Origin: CAZFVY01 sp964522665
Lineage (GTDB): Bacteria > Verrucomicrobiota > Verrucomicrobiia > Limisphaerales > CAZFVY01
Length of the DNA: 60,745 nt
Direction of reading: 5' to 3'
Assembly (NCBI GenBank): GCA_964522665.1
Contig: CAZFVY010000032.1
Span: 1 to 60,745 of the forward strand
In this document: one piece after another, positions 24,746 to 33,387 of the stretch
Position numbering within the stretch: the first letter of the stretch is position 1
Layout: every line of letters begins with the position of its first letter
Notes under the pieces: generated by a model
What the model was told of the DNA's origin: nothing
Databases searched by the model: none
Seen by the model: only the letters and a program-made list of their open reading frames with translations
Program-made: the position numbers and the translations under genes

Positions 24746-24973
24746 TCAACGGATGCGACGCTCGGCCCAGTGTTGCGCGGCGGCGGTGATCTCGCGCGCC
24801 TCGGCTTCGTCGGACGCGGCAAAGCAAAACGGCGCCTCGAACCCCGCGCCGCCGAGGGTCGTTTCAAACTGGTGGCCACCCAACGCCCGCGGGGCGCCGA
24901 TCTTGTCGGTCGATTTGCCCTCGCGGTCCAACTCGGTGATCCGCTCCAGCAGTTTATCCAGTTCGTCGTTCAC
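24746..24973 (-). CDS. Small acidic hypothetical protein upstream of DUF309 gene
   Basis: A 75-aa frame starting with GTG at 24973. The product begins with an amphipathic helix (MNDELDKLLERITELDREGK) and is acidic and well balanced, unlike shadow frames here. It contains no recognisable domain. The 7-nt gap to the DUF309 start supports a real gene in an operon. The start codon is uncertain. Confidence 0.5.
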   Translation of the reverse strand: MNDELDKLLERITELDREGKSTDKIGAPRALGGHQFETTLGGAGFEAPFCFAASDEAEAREITAAAQHWAERRIR

Positions 24974-25220
24974 TTCTGAGCGAAGTTAATCGGAAATTAA
25001 TAAATGTCGAGGGGCGATCTGATTTACACGGGCGCGCGGACAAGATTCGCGCGAAGCAGTGCGCCGGGAGGTTCGGAGGAGGCTGATCGAGGCACCTTTT
25101 GCTCCCGGCGCGGGACTCCGGTAAACGCGAAAACAGTCGCCGCATCCACCGTGGTTCGGAAGCCGCGCGCGCGGCCATTCGATACTCGACATCACCGCGA
25201 AGCTGCGACACCCTCGCGCC

Positions 25221-26159
25221 ATGGCAAAACCAGCTTTGGGCCGTGGGCTGGGGGCGCTCCTCGGCAGCGCATCTCCGACCGCCCAACCCGCTCCCAGCAG
25301 CGCGGCCCCTCCGGTCGTCGCGGCGCCAGCGCCCGCGCCGGACACCCGGGAACGGGTGCAGCGGATTGCCCTGGAGCGCATCCAACCGTGCCCGCTCCAG
25401 CCGCGCAAGGAATTCTCGGACCAGGCGCTGCAAGAGCTGGCGGATTCGATTCGGGAACAGGGCATCATCCAGCCGCTCATCGCCCGTGAACGCCATGGCG
25501 GCTTCGAGTTGATCGCCGGCGAACGCCGATTTCGAGCCGCGCAAAAGCTGGGTTTGAAGGAGGTTCCCGTGATCGTGCGCGAGGCGGATGACCGGGCCGT
25601 GCTCGAACTGGCGCTGATCGAAAACCTCCAGCGTGAGAATCTCAACCCCATCGAGGAGGCGCAGGGCTACGCGCAATTGATCCAGCAGTTCCAAATGCGC
25701 CAGGAGGAAGTGGCGGACAAGGTCGGCAAGAGCCGGGCCGTCGTGGCCAACTCCCTGCGCCTGCTGAAGCTCGACCCGGAACTGCAGGCTCATGTGCGCG
25801 GCGGCCGCCTTTCGGTCGGCCATGCCAAGGTGATTTTAGGCCTTTCCCTGGCCGCCGAGCAAAAGCTCGCCGCCGAGCGGATCATCAAGCAATCGTTGAA
25901 CGTCCGGCAAACCGAGGATTTGGTCGCCTACTTGCAGCGCCGCGCCTCCGACGGCCCAGGAGGCAAATCCACCGGCAGGGGCGCCACGCCGGTGGCGCGC
26001 GACGCGCACCTCGCCGAATTGGAGAACCGGTTGCAAGAGCGTTTTGGCTCCAAGGTGCAACTCCACTATCGCCAGGGAAAAGGCTCCGTGGAAATTCGCT
26101 TTTACAACGACGCCGACTTGAATCGCATCCTCACCGTGGCGGGCATCACCATGGACTGA
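25221..26159 (+). CDS. parB: ParB-family chromosome partitioning protein
   Basis: A 312-aa ParB. After a Pro/Ala-rich linker the N-terminal CTP-binding domain has LQPRKEFSDQALQELADSI and the GERRFRAA box (100-107), then the ENLQRENLNPIEEAQGY motif. A central helix-turn-helix follows (RQEEVADKVGKSRAVVANSLR), then a C-terminal dimerisation region. It starts LGRGLGALLG, typical of chromosomal ParB and used to contact ParA. No parA is next to it and I found no perfect parS-like palindrome in the window. A PfkB kinase follows. Confidence 0.94.
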   Translation: MAKPALGRGLGALLGSASPTAQPAPSSAAPPVVAAPAPAPDTRERVQRIALERIQPCPLQPRKEFSDQALQELADSIREQGIIQPLIARERHGGFELIAGERRFRAAQKLGLKEVPVIVREADDRAVLELALIENLQRENLNPIEEAQGYAQLIQQFQMRQEEVADKVGKSRAVVANSLRLLKLDPELQAHVRGGRLSVGHAKVILGLSLAAEQKLAAERIIKQSLNVRQTEDLVAYLQRRASDGPGGKSTGRGATPVARDAHLAELENRLQERFGSKVQLHYRQGKGSVEIRFYNDADLNRILTVAGITMD

Positions 26160-26301
26160 GGAACGGACGGCCGCGCGAGCGTGGCGCCGTGCGCCGGGCG
26201 GGTGGAATTTGAGCGCGAATCCTCCCGTGATGCGCGAAGGACTGGCATTTCCTGGAGCGCGGTATTACGATCCCGCGGACGGTGAAAACGCGGATGACCC
26301 T

Positions 26302-27423
26302 ATGAATACGCCTGAACTTCGCGAACGTTGCGCCGAGGGCCTTTTGGCCGGGGCGGAGCGCGTCGCCCGGATGTCGGTTTTCGCGGGCCTCGATGGCTTC
26401 GTGGATGAGATCATTCACGTGGTCGATCGGCGGCACGACGCGGAAACATTTGAACGCCTGCCGACGATCGCGCGCCTCGGGGAACGCGTCGCGGCGGCGG
26501 CCGGCAAGAGCACGAATTTCGAGCTGGTAAATCAGCAAACCAAACTGGGCGGCAACGGTCCGATCCTGGCCAACGCGCTGGCCAGCTTCGGCCTGAAGGT
26601 GACCTACCTCGGCGCCCTCGGCTACCCGAATCTCCACCCGGTGTTCGCCGCGTTCGCGCGGCGCGCGGAAGTGATTTCAATCGCGGAGGCCGGGCACACG
26701 GACGCGTTGGAATTTGACGATGGGAAGTTGATGCTCGGCAAGAGCAGCCAACTCAAGGAGGTCAATTGGACCAATATTCAGGCCCGCTACGGCCGCGACA
26801 AGTTCGCCGCGAAATTTGGCTCCGCCGACCTGATCGCGTTCGTCAATTGGACGATGATTCCCTACATGAGCCAACTATGGCAGGCGCTGCAGACGGAACT
26901 CTGCCCGGGGTTGCGCGGTCCGCGCCGGTTGATGTTCTTCGACCTGGCCGACCCGGAGAAGCGTTTGCTCAACGACATCGCGGCCGCGTTGGAATTGATC
27001 GTCCGTTTTCAAGAAAGCTTCGACGTCGTCCTGGGCGTCAATGAGAAGGAAGCTTTGGAGCTGGGCGCGGTGCTCGGGCTGGCGCCCAAGCCGCGCACCC
27101 CGGAAGGCGTGGCGGCGCTCGCAAGCGAGATCCGCGAGCATTTGCCGGTCAACGCGGTGGTAATCCACCCGGTGCGTTACGCCGTCGCCGCGGATGAAAA
27201 AGGCGCGCAAGTCGTGGAAGGCCCCTTTATCGCCAAGCCGCTCATCACGACGGGCGCGGGCGACCATTTTAACTCGGGCTTTTGCCTGGGCAAGCTGCTC
27301 GGCTTCGAGCACGCGCTTTGTCTCCTGACCGGCGTGGCGACCAGCGGCTACTACGTGCGCACCGCCCAAAGCCCCACCATTGAGAACCTGGCCGAAATGC
27401 TCCGTCATTGGCCCACCGACTAG
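26302..27423 (+). CDS. PfkB-family carbohydrate kinase
   Basis: A ribokinase-like sugar kinase of 373 aa from the ATG at 26302; TTG 26209 and ATG 26230 are alternatives in the same frame. It keeps the N-terminal glycine region TKLGGNGPILANALASFG and the C-terminal signature TTGAGDHFNSGF with the catalytic Asp. The central segment DVVLGVNEKEALELGAVLG is the usual family core. The substrate cannot be assigned. It lies between parB and def on the same strand. Confidence 0.85.
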   Translation: MNTPELRERCAEGLLAGAERVARMSVFAGLDGFVDEIIHVVDRRHDAETFERLPTIARLGERVAAAAGKSTNFELVNQQTKLGGNGPILANALASFGLKVTYLGALGYPNLHPVFAAFARRAEVISIAEAGHTDALEFDDGKLMLGKSSQLKEVNWTNIQARYGRDKFAAKFGSADLIAFVNWTMIPYMSQLWQALQTELCPGLRGPRRLMFFDLADPEKRLLNDIAAALELIVRFQESFDVVLGVNEKEALELGAVLGLAPKPRTPEGVAALASEIREHLPVNAVVIHPVRYAVAADEKGAQVVEGPFIAKPLITTGAGDHFNSGFCLGKLLGFEHALCLLTGVATSGYYVRTAQSPTIENLAEMLRHWPTD

Positions 27424-27435
27424 CAACCCGCTTCC

Positions 27436-28005
27436 ATGATACTTCCGGTAGTAAAGTACGGACATCCCGTGCTGCGCCAAAAAGGCGCGCGCCTCGAAAA
27501 ACTCACCGCCGACTTGGAACGGCTGATCACCGACATGCTCGACACCATGCGAGCCGCGGCGGGCGTGGGTCTGGCGGCGCAGCAAGTCGGACGCCCGCTT
27601 CAATTAACCGTCATCGATGTGCGCGGCATTAAGGACCGCCCCTCGACGCTCGAAATTGCCGGCGAGACCGCCGACCCGCCGACCTTTATGCCGATGGTCC
27701 TCATCAACCCGGAGATCAAGCCCATCGGCCCACCCGTCGCCGGTCCCGAAGGTTGCCTCAGTTTTCCCGAGGTCTATGCCGACATCACGCGTCCAAGCGT
27801 TATCGATGTCACCGCGTTGAACCACGAATTCAAGCCGATCACGTTTCGCGCCGGGGGACTTCTAAGCCGCGCGATCCAACATGAAGCCGACCATCTCAAC
27901 GGAATCTTGTTCATCGACCGCATGAGCAAGGAATCCCGCCTCGAAGTCGCGGAGGAAATCAAAGAGATACAGACCGCCACGAAAGAGGCGCTGAAGAAAG
28001 CGTAA
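27436..28005 (+). CDS. def: Peptide deformylase
   Basis: A 189-aa metalloenzyme removing the formyl group from new polypeptides. All three motifs are present: GVGLAAQQ (43-50), EGCLSFP (105-111) with the metal-binding Cys, and QHEADHLNG (148-156) with the two His ligands and catalytic Glu. The insert between motifs 1 and 2 is somewhat longer than in E. coli. It begins 12 nt after the kinase gene, so they are likely cotranscribed, and converges on rpoN. Confidence 0.97.
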   Translation: MILPVVKYGHPVLRQKGARLEKLTADLERLITDMLDTMRAAAGVGLAAQQVGRPLQLTVIDVRGIKDRPSTLEIAGETADPPTFMPMVLINPEIKPIGPPVAGPEGCLSFPEVYADITRPSVIDVTALNHEFKPITFRAGGLLSRAIQHEADHLNGILFIDRMSKESRLEVAEEIKEIQTATKEALKKA

Positions 28006-28053
28006 GCGTATTCGGAGACCGCCTTCACTCCCGACCCGGAACCCCAGCCGCGC

Positions 28054-29559
28054 CTAATAAACCTTCCGCAGGTGCGAGGGGAGGATGTTGAGTTCCGCGC
28101 GGTATTTGGCGGCGGTGCGGCGGGCGATGACGATCTCCTTCTGCGCGAGCAGCCGGACAATTTCTTCGTCGGAAAGCGGTTTCGAGGGGTCTTCCTTTTT
28201 GACCATCTCGTTGATCATGTCCTTGACGCTGGTGTTCGAAACGCCGACGCCGCTGGCGGTCGAGACGCCTGAGGTGAAGAAATACTTCATCTCGAATACC
28301 CCCTGCGGGGTCTCAATGTACTTGCCGGAAACGGCGCGGCTGACGGTCGTTTCATGCACCCCGACAACCAGCGCCACCTGGGCCATGGTCATCGGTTTGA
28401 GCTGGGAAATCCCCTTTTCCATGAATTCGCGCTGACGCTTAACGATCTCGTTGGCGATGTTCAGAATGGTCTGCTGGCGCTGGTGCAGGCTCTTGATGAG
28501 GAATTTGCCGGCGCGTATTTTATCGCGGATGTAGTCGCGCACCTCGGGTGAGCTTTCCGCCTGCGCCATCAGGTCCTTGTAGGTATTGCTGATGCGCAAG
28601 TGGGGCACGTGGTCGTTGTCGGCGCTGACGACATACTCCTCGCCGACCTTTTGGACGAAGACCTCCGGCGTGACGTATTGGTGGTCGTCCGCCTGGAAAT
28701 CGCGCCCGGGGCGGGGTTCCAGCCGCCCGATGGCGGCGACCGCGAGCTGCACCTGTTCGACGCTTACGTCAAGGTGCCGGGCGATTTCGGGAAGCCGGCG
28801 CTTGCCGAGCGCGTCCATCTGGTCGCGCACGATCTTGTATTCGAGCGATTCCTGCTGGCCGGCCCGTTCCAACTGAAGCAGCAGGCATTCCTGAAGATTC
28901 CGCGCGGCGACGCCCGGCGGATGAAACGTTTGGATGATCTTGAGAACCCGTTGAATCTGTTCGTTCGGGATATTGGTCGCGAACGATAATTCATCGACGG
29001 TCGATTGCAGGTAGCCCGTTTCACCGATATTACCGATAATCATTTCGGCCACCGGTCGGTCCTCCTCTCGAATCTCCGACATCCGCACCTGCTGGAGGAG
29101 CGTTTCCTGGAGAGAGGTACCCGCGACGAGGGAGTCGAACATGTATTGCCGCCGCTCTTCTTCCTCCTGCGATTGGCGCAGCGGCAGATTGGTCTGTGAA
29201 AAATGGTCGCGCCACTCCTGGTCCAGTTGGGTCAGACGTTCGAACTCGCGTTGAAAGTCATCCACGGGATCGTTCGACGGCTTTTCGGTGGCGGGATCGA
29301 AATTGACCTCCGGGGGCGGCTCCGCGGGGTCGTTCATATCGCTGGGCGATTCCCCTTCGCCATCCCGTTCCCGCTTCTCATCGGTGACCATTTCCTCAAT
29401 GGGCACTTCCTCAAGCACGGGATTCTGCTCCAACTCCTGCTCCACCAAAGCCTTTAATTCCAAGGTGGGCGCCTGCAGAAGCGCCAGCGACTGCTGCAAC
29501 TGCGGCGCCAGTATCTGCGACAAACTTAGCTTTTGCGATAGTTGTAGGCCCTGAGCCAT
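28054..29559 (-). CDS. rpoN: RNA polymerase sigma-54 factor
   Basis: A 501-aa sigma-54 starting at the ATG at 29559 (a TTG 36 nt upstream is weaker). Region I is Gln/Leu-rich (LQLSQKLSLSQILAPQLQQS), an acidic region II follows, then the core-binding domain, the helix-turn-helix (MAQVALVVGVHETTVSRAVS) and the RpoN box ARRTAAKYR near the C-terminus. The box normally reads ARRTVTKYR, so two residues differ. No enhancer-binding activator is in the window. A sigma-54-like promoter element lies upstream, facing the divergent gene. Confidence 0.97.
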   Translation of the reverse strand: MAQGLQLSQKLSLSQILAPQLQQSLALLQAPTLELKALVEQELEQNPVLEEVPIEEMVTDEKRERDGEGESPSDMNDPAEPPPEVNFDPATEKPSNDPVDDFQREFERLTQLDQEWRDHFSQTNLPLRQSQEEEERRQYMFDSLVAGTSLQETLLQQVRMSEIREEDRPVAEMIIGNIGETGYLQSTVDELSFATNIPNEQIQRVLKIIQTFHPPGVAARNLQECLLLQLERAGQQESLEYKIVRDQMDALGKRRLPEIARHLDVSVEQVQLAVAAIGRLEPRPGRDFQADDHQYVTPEVFVQKVGEEYVVSADNDHVPHLRISNTYKDLMAQAESSPEVRDYIRDKIRAGKFLIKSLHQRQQTILNIANEIVKRQREFMEKGISQLKPMTMAQVALVVGVHETTVSRAVSGKYIETPQGVFEMKYFFTSGVSTASGVGVSNTSVKDMINEMVKKEDPSKPLSDEEIVRLLAQKEIVIARRTAAKYRAELNILPSHLRKVY

Positions 29560-29603
29560 TGGCACGAAGCATACGCCTTTTTCCGGCTGGCTCAAGCGAG
29601 AAG

Positions 29604-29620
29604 TTGGTATGCCAATTGCT
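29604..29620 (+). promoter_or_regulatory. Sigma-54-like promoter element
   Basis: The sequence TTGGTATGCCAATTGCT has GG and GC separated by exactly 10 bases and matches the -24/-12 consensus (TGGCACG-N4-TTGCW) in all but two positions of the -24 block. It points to the WalJ-like gene that starts 167 nt downstream and lies 45 nt from the rpoN start. It could also be a chance match; its left half is an imperfect palindrome. Confidence 0.4.
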
Positions 29621-29786
29621 TTTCGGCGTCTGATCGCGCTGGCGTAAGGGCGAACCTTGCACGTTCAGCCGCCGATTTCGCGGCGGCGCGGGAGGTTGAG
29701 CCTCGAGGCCACTGGTTAGCGCGAATGATGAATTTGGGTAACGAATTTGGTTCATCTGCCACCGGACTTGGCATAACTTCGCCGCG

Positions 29787-30584
29787 ATGTCCGTCCGTTT
29801 AACGATTCTGGCCAGTGGTTCCAGCGGTAATTGCGCCTACTTGGAAACCGACCAGACCCGCCTGCTCATCGACGCCGGCCTGAGCGGGCGCCAAATCCGC
29901 CAACGCCTGGCCACTATCGGGCGCGCGCCGGAGGGCCTGAACGGCATCCTGGTTACCCACGAACATTCTGACCACGTGCAAGGGCTGGCGGCCCTCGCCA
30001 GCCGGCTGCGAATCCCGCTCTATTGCACCCGGCTCACCCTCGAAGCCGTCGAACGGCAATTGGAGACCAAATTCGATTCCCGTATTTTTGAGACCGGCGC
30101 CTCGTTCGAGGTCGGTGACATGGTGGTGGACTCGTTTACCATCCCGCACGACGCCATGGATCCGGTCGGGTTCCTGGTCCGCACCCCGGCTGGTAATTTC
30201 GGCTTTTTGACCGACCTCGGGCACGCTACAAAACTGGTCATCCAACGAGTCCGCGCCGCCAACGTGCTTCTGCTCGAGACCAATCATGATCTCAAGTTGC
30301 TGCAACAGGACACCAAACGCCCCTGGAGCATCAAACAACGCATCCTTAGCCGGCACGGCCACCTCTCGAACGAAGCCGCCGCCGAAGCCGCCGAGCAGAT
30401 CGTCTCGGCCGAATTGCGCCACCTCTACCTCGGGCACCGGAGCCGCGATTGCAACCGGCCTGAATTGGCGCATCGTGTTGTGAGCGAACGGCTTGCAAGT
30501 ATTGGCGCTGGCCATGTCCGGGTCGAGACCACGCATCAAGACACGCCTTGCCCGACGCTGGAGTTGACAACTGGCGCCGCCTGA
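29787..30584 (+). CDS. MBL-fold metallo-hydrolase (WalJ/YycJ-like)
   Basis: A 265-aa metallo-beta-lactamase-fold protein. The metal motif THEHSDH is at 57-63; further ligands come from FLTDLGH and the C-terminal LGHRSRDCN. The opening LASGSSGNCAYLE is characteristic of the YycJ/WalJ subgroup, putative 5'-3' exonucleases linked to DNA repair. It is divergent from rpoN and may be read from the sigma-54-like element. Confidence 0.9.
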   Translation: MSVRLTILASGSSGNCAYLETDQTRLLIDAGLSGRQIRQRLATIGRAPEGLNGILVTHEHSDHVQGLAALASRLRIPLYCTRLTLEAVERQLETKFDSRIFETGASFEVGDMVVDSFTIPHDAMDPVGFLVRTPAGNFGFLTDLGHATKLVIQRVRAANVLLLETNHDLKLLQQDTKRPWSIKQRILSRHGHLSNEAAAEAAEQIVSAELRHLYLGHRSRDCNRPELAHRVVSERLASIGAGHVRVETTHQDTPCPTLELTTGAA

Positions 30585-30741
30585 CGGCCAATCGGAGGCG
30601 CCCAGGCCACGTTTCTCGTTCGGATCGACTTCCCGCGAGACACCCGAGAATCCCGCTGGATCGAGACCGTTCGAGGTTAAGAAACAAGCCTTGGAGCGGC
30701 GGTCCTTTTTGGGGAGCCGTCTTCCTGCTGTGTGGAGCGGC

Positions 30742-30769
30742 TTGACGCGGCGTTCGTGGGCGCTAATGT
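30742..30769 (+). promoter_or_regulatory. Candidate sigma-70 promoter
   Basis: TTGACG (30742-30747) and TAATGT (30764-30769) are separated by 16 bases. The element lies 54 nt upstream of the prepilin-like gene, which also has a GGGAAGG ribosome-binding site. Only sequence match supports it. Confidence 0.45.
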
Positions 30770-30823
30770 GCAGACATACCAGCGCATGCCGACCGGAAAT
30801 CCGGGGTTCGCGCGGGAAGGATT

Positions 30824-31681
30824 ATGGCCAACCAACGGATTCTATCGGCCAACGAGCGCCGCGGGCTGCCTCGAATCGGATTCACTCTCATCGAGCTGCT
30901 GGTCGTGATCGCGATCATTGCCATCCTCGCGGCCTTGCTTTTGCCGGCGCTCTCGAAAGCCAAATCCTCCGCTCGTTCGACCAGTTGCAAGAGTAGCCTG
31001 CGGCAAATTGGGCTCGCCGTTAAGATGTACGTTGATGACAACGCGGTTTATCCGATGCTGTCTCCTGGAATCGCCATGCCGATTGGGACCGGCGCCGATT
31101 TTACCTGGACTCTCGGTCCGTACCTGAATTTCAAAAATGAGGTGACCAACGGCGTGGTGGTCAGCGCGGCCATCACTCGCCACAATGATTTTTTCAGTTG
31201 CACGGAGCTGGTCCTCAAGGCTCTTCCCGGCGGTGGAACCTTCAAAGAGAAGGGCGAGTACAGCTATAACGCGTATGGTCTGGCATCCCCGACGTCGGGT
31301 GCGAATCTCGGCCTGGGAGCAAGCTTTCCCCCGCCGCGGCTTATGACCGCCCCAAATTCGATCTTGGGACAGGCGGTTTCCGAAGCGAATGTAGCCGCGC
31401 CATCAAATCTCATTGAAATTGGTGATTCCGACTTGGCCAGCGCCATCACCCTCCCGTTTCCCGATGACTTTCTTCAGTCTGGACGCCGGCTTGAACCGCT
31501 CAACACCGTGCCCATTTATCATCCGGCCGCGCTCCACCACGGCGGCGCCAACATGACCTTCTGCGACAACCACGTTGAGTTCGCGAAACAGACCAATTGG
31601 ATGTCTCTCTCCGATGACAACCGCCGGCGCTACAACCTCGACAACGAGCCGCATCCGGAATTGAAAAGTTTCACCTTCTGA
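30824..31681 (+). CDS. Prepilin-type N-terminal cleavage/methylation protein
   Basis: A 285-aa pseudopilin-like protein. After 19 mostly charged residues comes the type IV prepilin site G19/F20 in IGFTLIELLVVIAIIAIL, with Glu at +5, followed by a long hydrophobic helix. The C-terminal part has the HHGGANMTFCDNHVEF motif seen in DUF1559-like proteins of PVC bacteria, here with CDN where ADG is usual. No other secretion or pilus gene is adjacent; such proteins occur in many isolated copies in these genomes. Confidence 0.9.
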   Translation: MANQRILSANERRGLPRIGFTLIELLVVIAIIAILAALLLPALSKAKSSARSTSCKSSLRQIGLAVKMYVDDNAVYPMLSPGIAMPIGTGADFTWTLGPYLNFKNEVTNGVVVSAAITRHNDFFSCTELVLKALPGGGTFKEKGEYSYNAYGLASPTSGANLGLGASFPPPRLMTAPNSILGQAVSEANVAAPSNLIEIGDSDLASAITLPFPDDFLQSGRRLEPLNTVPIYHPAALHHGGANMTFCDNHVEFAKQTNWMSLSDDNRRRYNLDNEPHPELKSFTF

Positions 31682-31765
31682 TCTCACCGATTCGCCGGCA
31701 ATGGCCGTGGAAATCGACGTTTTCGTTTGCCAAGCCGACAGCGGGGATGGCAGTTTCAGTGGGGT

Positions 31766-33340
31766 ATGACTTCACCCAATTCCGCAGGCGGCTCTTCGCT
31801 GTCCTGGTGGCGGCTGCTGAACAAGTATCACTGGTACGTTTTTGTCCTGGCGGCGTTCGGCTGGCTCTTCGATACCATGGACCAGCAGATCTTCGTGGCC
31901 TCCAAGGCTTTGACCATGAAGGAGTTCCTGCCGATGGAAGACCTTGCGGTCCAAACCAACTACGGCGCCCGGGCGGTCACGATTTTCATCCTTGGCTGGG
32001 CGACTGGCGGACTCTTTTTTGGGATGATGGGTGACCGCTGGGGGCGAGCCAAGACCATGGCGGTCACGATTTTTGTTTATGCGACCATGACGGGATTGAG
32101 CGGGTTGACGCATTCGTGGGGGATGTTCGCGCTGTGCCGGTTTTTGACCGGCCTCGGCGTGGGCGGTGAATTTGCGGTCGGAGCCGCCCTGGTGGCGGAG
32201 GTCATGCCCAATTTGGCCCGCCCCCACGCGTTGGGCATGCTGCAGGCGCTCTCGGCGGTCGGGAACGTGATCGGGGCGTGGTTGCTTGGCAGCGTGGCCA
32301 CGATTCCCGCCTGGGGTTGGCGCGGTCTTTATTACGTCGGCGCGGCCCCGGCGCTGCTGGCCGTCTTCGTTTTCTGGCGTCTGCGCGAGCCGGAAAAATG
32401 GGTGATCGCCCGGAACGCGGCGCGAAATTCCCCTGCCCACGCTAAGATTCATTTTGGACGCATCAGCGAACTGTTCACCACTCCCCATCTGCGCCGCAAC
32501 ACCTTGGTTGGTTTGACCTTGGCCGTCGCTGGCGTGATCGGGGTCTGGGGCGTGGCCTTCTGGAGCCCGGAATTGATCGATTCGGCGATCCCAACCGTTT
32601 CCGTGGACGCGCGGGCCAAGCTGGAAACCATCCTCGCGACCCCAGGTCCGCAGGCGGAGCAAGCGCTGCTCAATCAGTTGAGCACGGAGGATAAACGCAA
32701 CTACGTCAAACTCTACAAACGCGCCCTCCTGCCGGGCGAAACGGCCGCCGACTCCGACGCGTTCAATCGGCCGCTTGACGAGGCGCGCCGGGAGAGAATT
32801 TCCGCCCTCGTAACGCGCTCGATGCCGGAACGAGAAAAGACCGGCCTTAAATCTAGGGCACTCGTCCTGCAGCAAATCGGGGCGTTTTTCGGGATGTATT
32901 GCTTTACGATGATGGCGGCGCGTTTTGGCCGGCGCTTCTCTTTCCTGGTTTCGTTCCTCTTCGCGTGGGTTTGCGTTCAGGTGGTCTTCTTTTCGTTTCA
33001 ACGGCCGGACCAAATTTATTATCTGTGGCCGCTGCTCGGCTTCGGCACGCTGGCCCCGTTCGGCGGGTTCGCGATTTATTTACCGGAGCTCTTCCCGACT
33101 CGCTTGCGCACGACGGGCACCGGCTTTTGCTACAATGTGGGCCGTTACCTCTCGGCCTTTGGACCGCTGACGCTTGGCAAACTGGCGTTAGCCTTGCAGG
33201 GCAAGTTCGAGATTCAGGGATTCCGGCTGGCCGCGATGCTGGTTGCTTCAGCGTACTTCCTGGGAATCCTCTCGCTGATCTGGGCTCCTGAGACGGTAAA
33301 TCAGCCATTGCCGGAAGACGCCCCGGTAGCGGTCCATTAG
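31766..33340 (+). CDS. MFS transporter with large TM7-TM8 insert
   Basis: A 524-aa major facilitator of the sugar/aromatic acid:proton symporter type. It has the loop 2-3 motif GDRWGRAKT and RFLTGLGVGGEFAVGA in TM4, and a second-half motif AARFGRRF. Between TM7 (about 246-262) and TM8 (about 365-380) sits a hydrophilic, charged insert of roughly 90 residues, expected on the periplasmic side. The frame is open 13 codons upstream, but ATG 31766 gives the usual N-terminus. The substrate is unknown. Confidence 0.88.
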   Translation: MTSPNSAGGSSLSWWRLLNKYHWYVFVLAAFGWLFDTMDQQIFVASKALTMKEFLPMEDLAVQTNYGARAVTIFILGWATGGLFFGMMGDRWGRAKTMAVTIFVYATMTGLSGLTHSWGMFALCRFLTGLGVGGEFAVGAALVAEVMPNLARPHALGMLQALSAVGNVIGAWLLGSVATIPAWGWRGLYYVGAAPALLAVFVFWRLREPEKWVIARNAARNSPAHAKIHFGRISELFTTPHLRRNTLVGLTLAVAGVIGVWGVAFWSPELIDSAIPTVSVDARAKLETILATPGPQAEQALLNQLSTEDKRNYVKLYKRALLPGETAADSDAFNRPLDEARRERISALVTRSMPEREKTGLKSRALVLQQIGAFFGMYCFTMMAARFGRRFSFLVSFLFAWVCVQVVFFSFQRPDQIYYLWPLLGFGTLAPFGGFAIYLPELFPTRLRTTGTGFCYNVGRYLSAFGPLTLGKLALALQGKFEIQGFRLAAMLVASAYFLGILSLIWAPETVNQPLPEDAPVAVH

Positions 33341-33387
33341 CGCCGGTCCGACCCGCTCCACCTCGGACGGTCTGTTACCGTTCAACG

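Noticed and set aside
29768..29786. A second sigma-54-like element just before the WalJ-like gene
   Set aside because: The spacing from GG is followed by CC and not GC, so the -12 half is missing.
31772..33013. 413-codon minus-strand frame opposite the MFS transporter
   Set aside because: A shadow frame caused by high GC; no hydrophobic or catalytic pattern, while the plus strand encodes a clear transporter.
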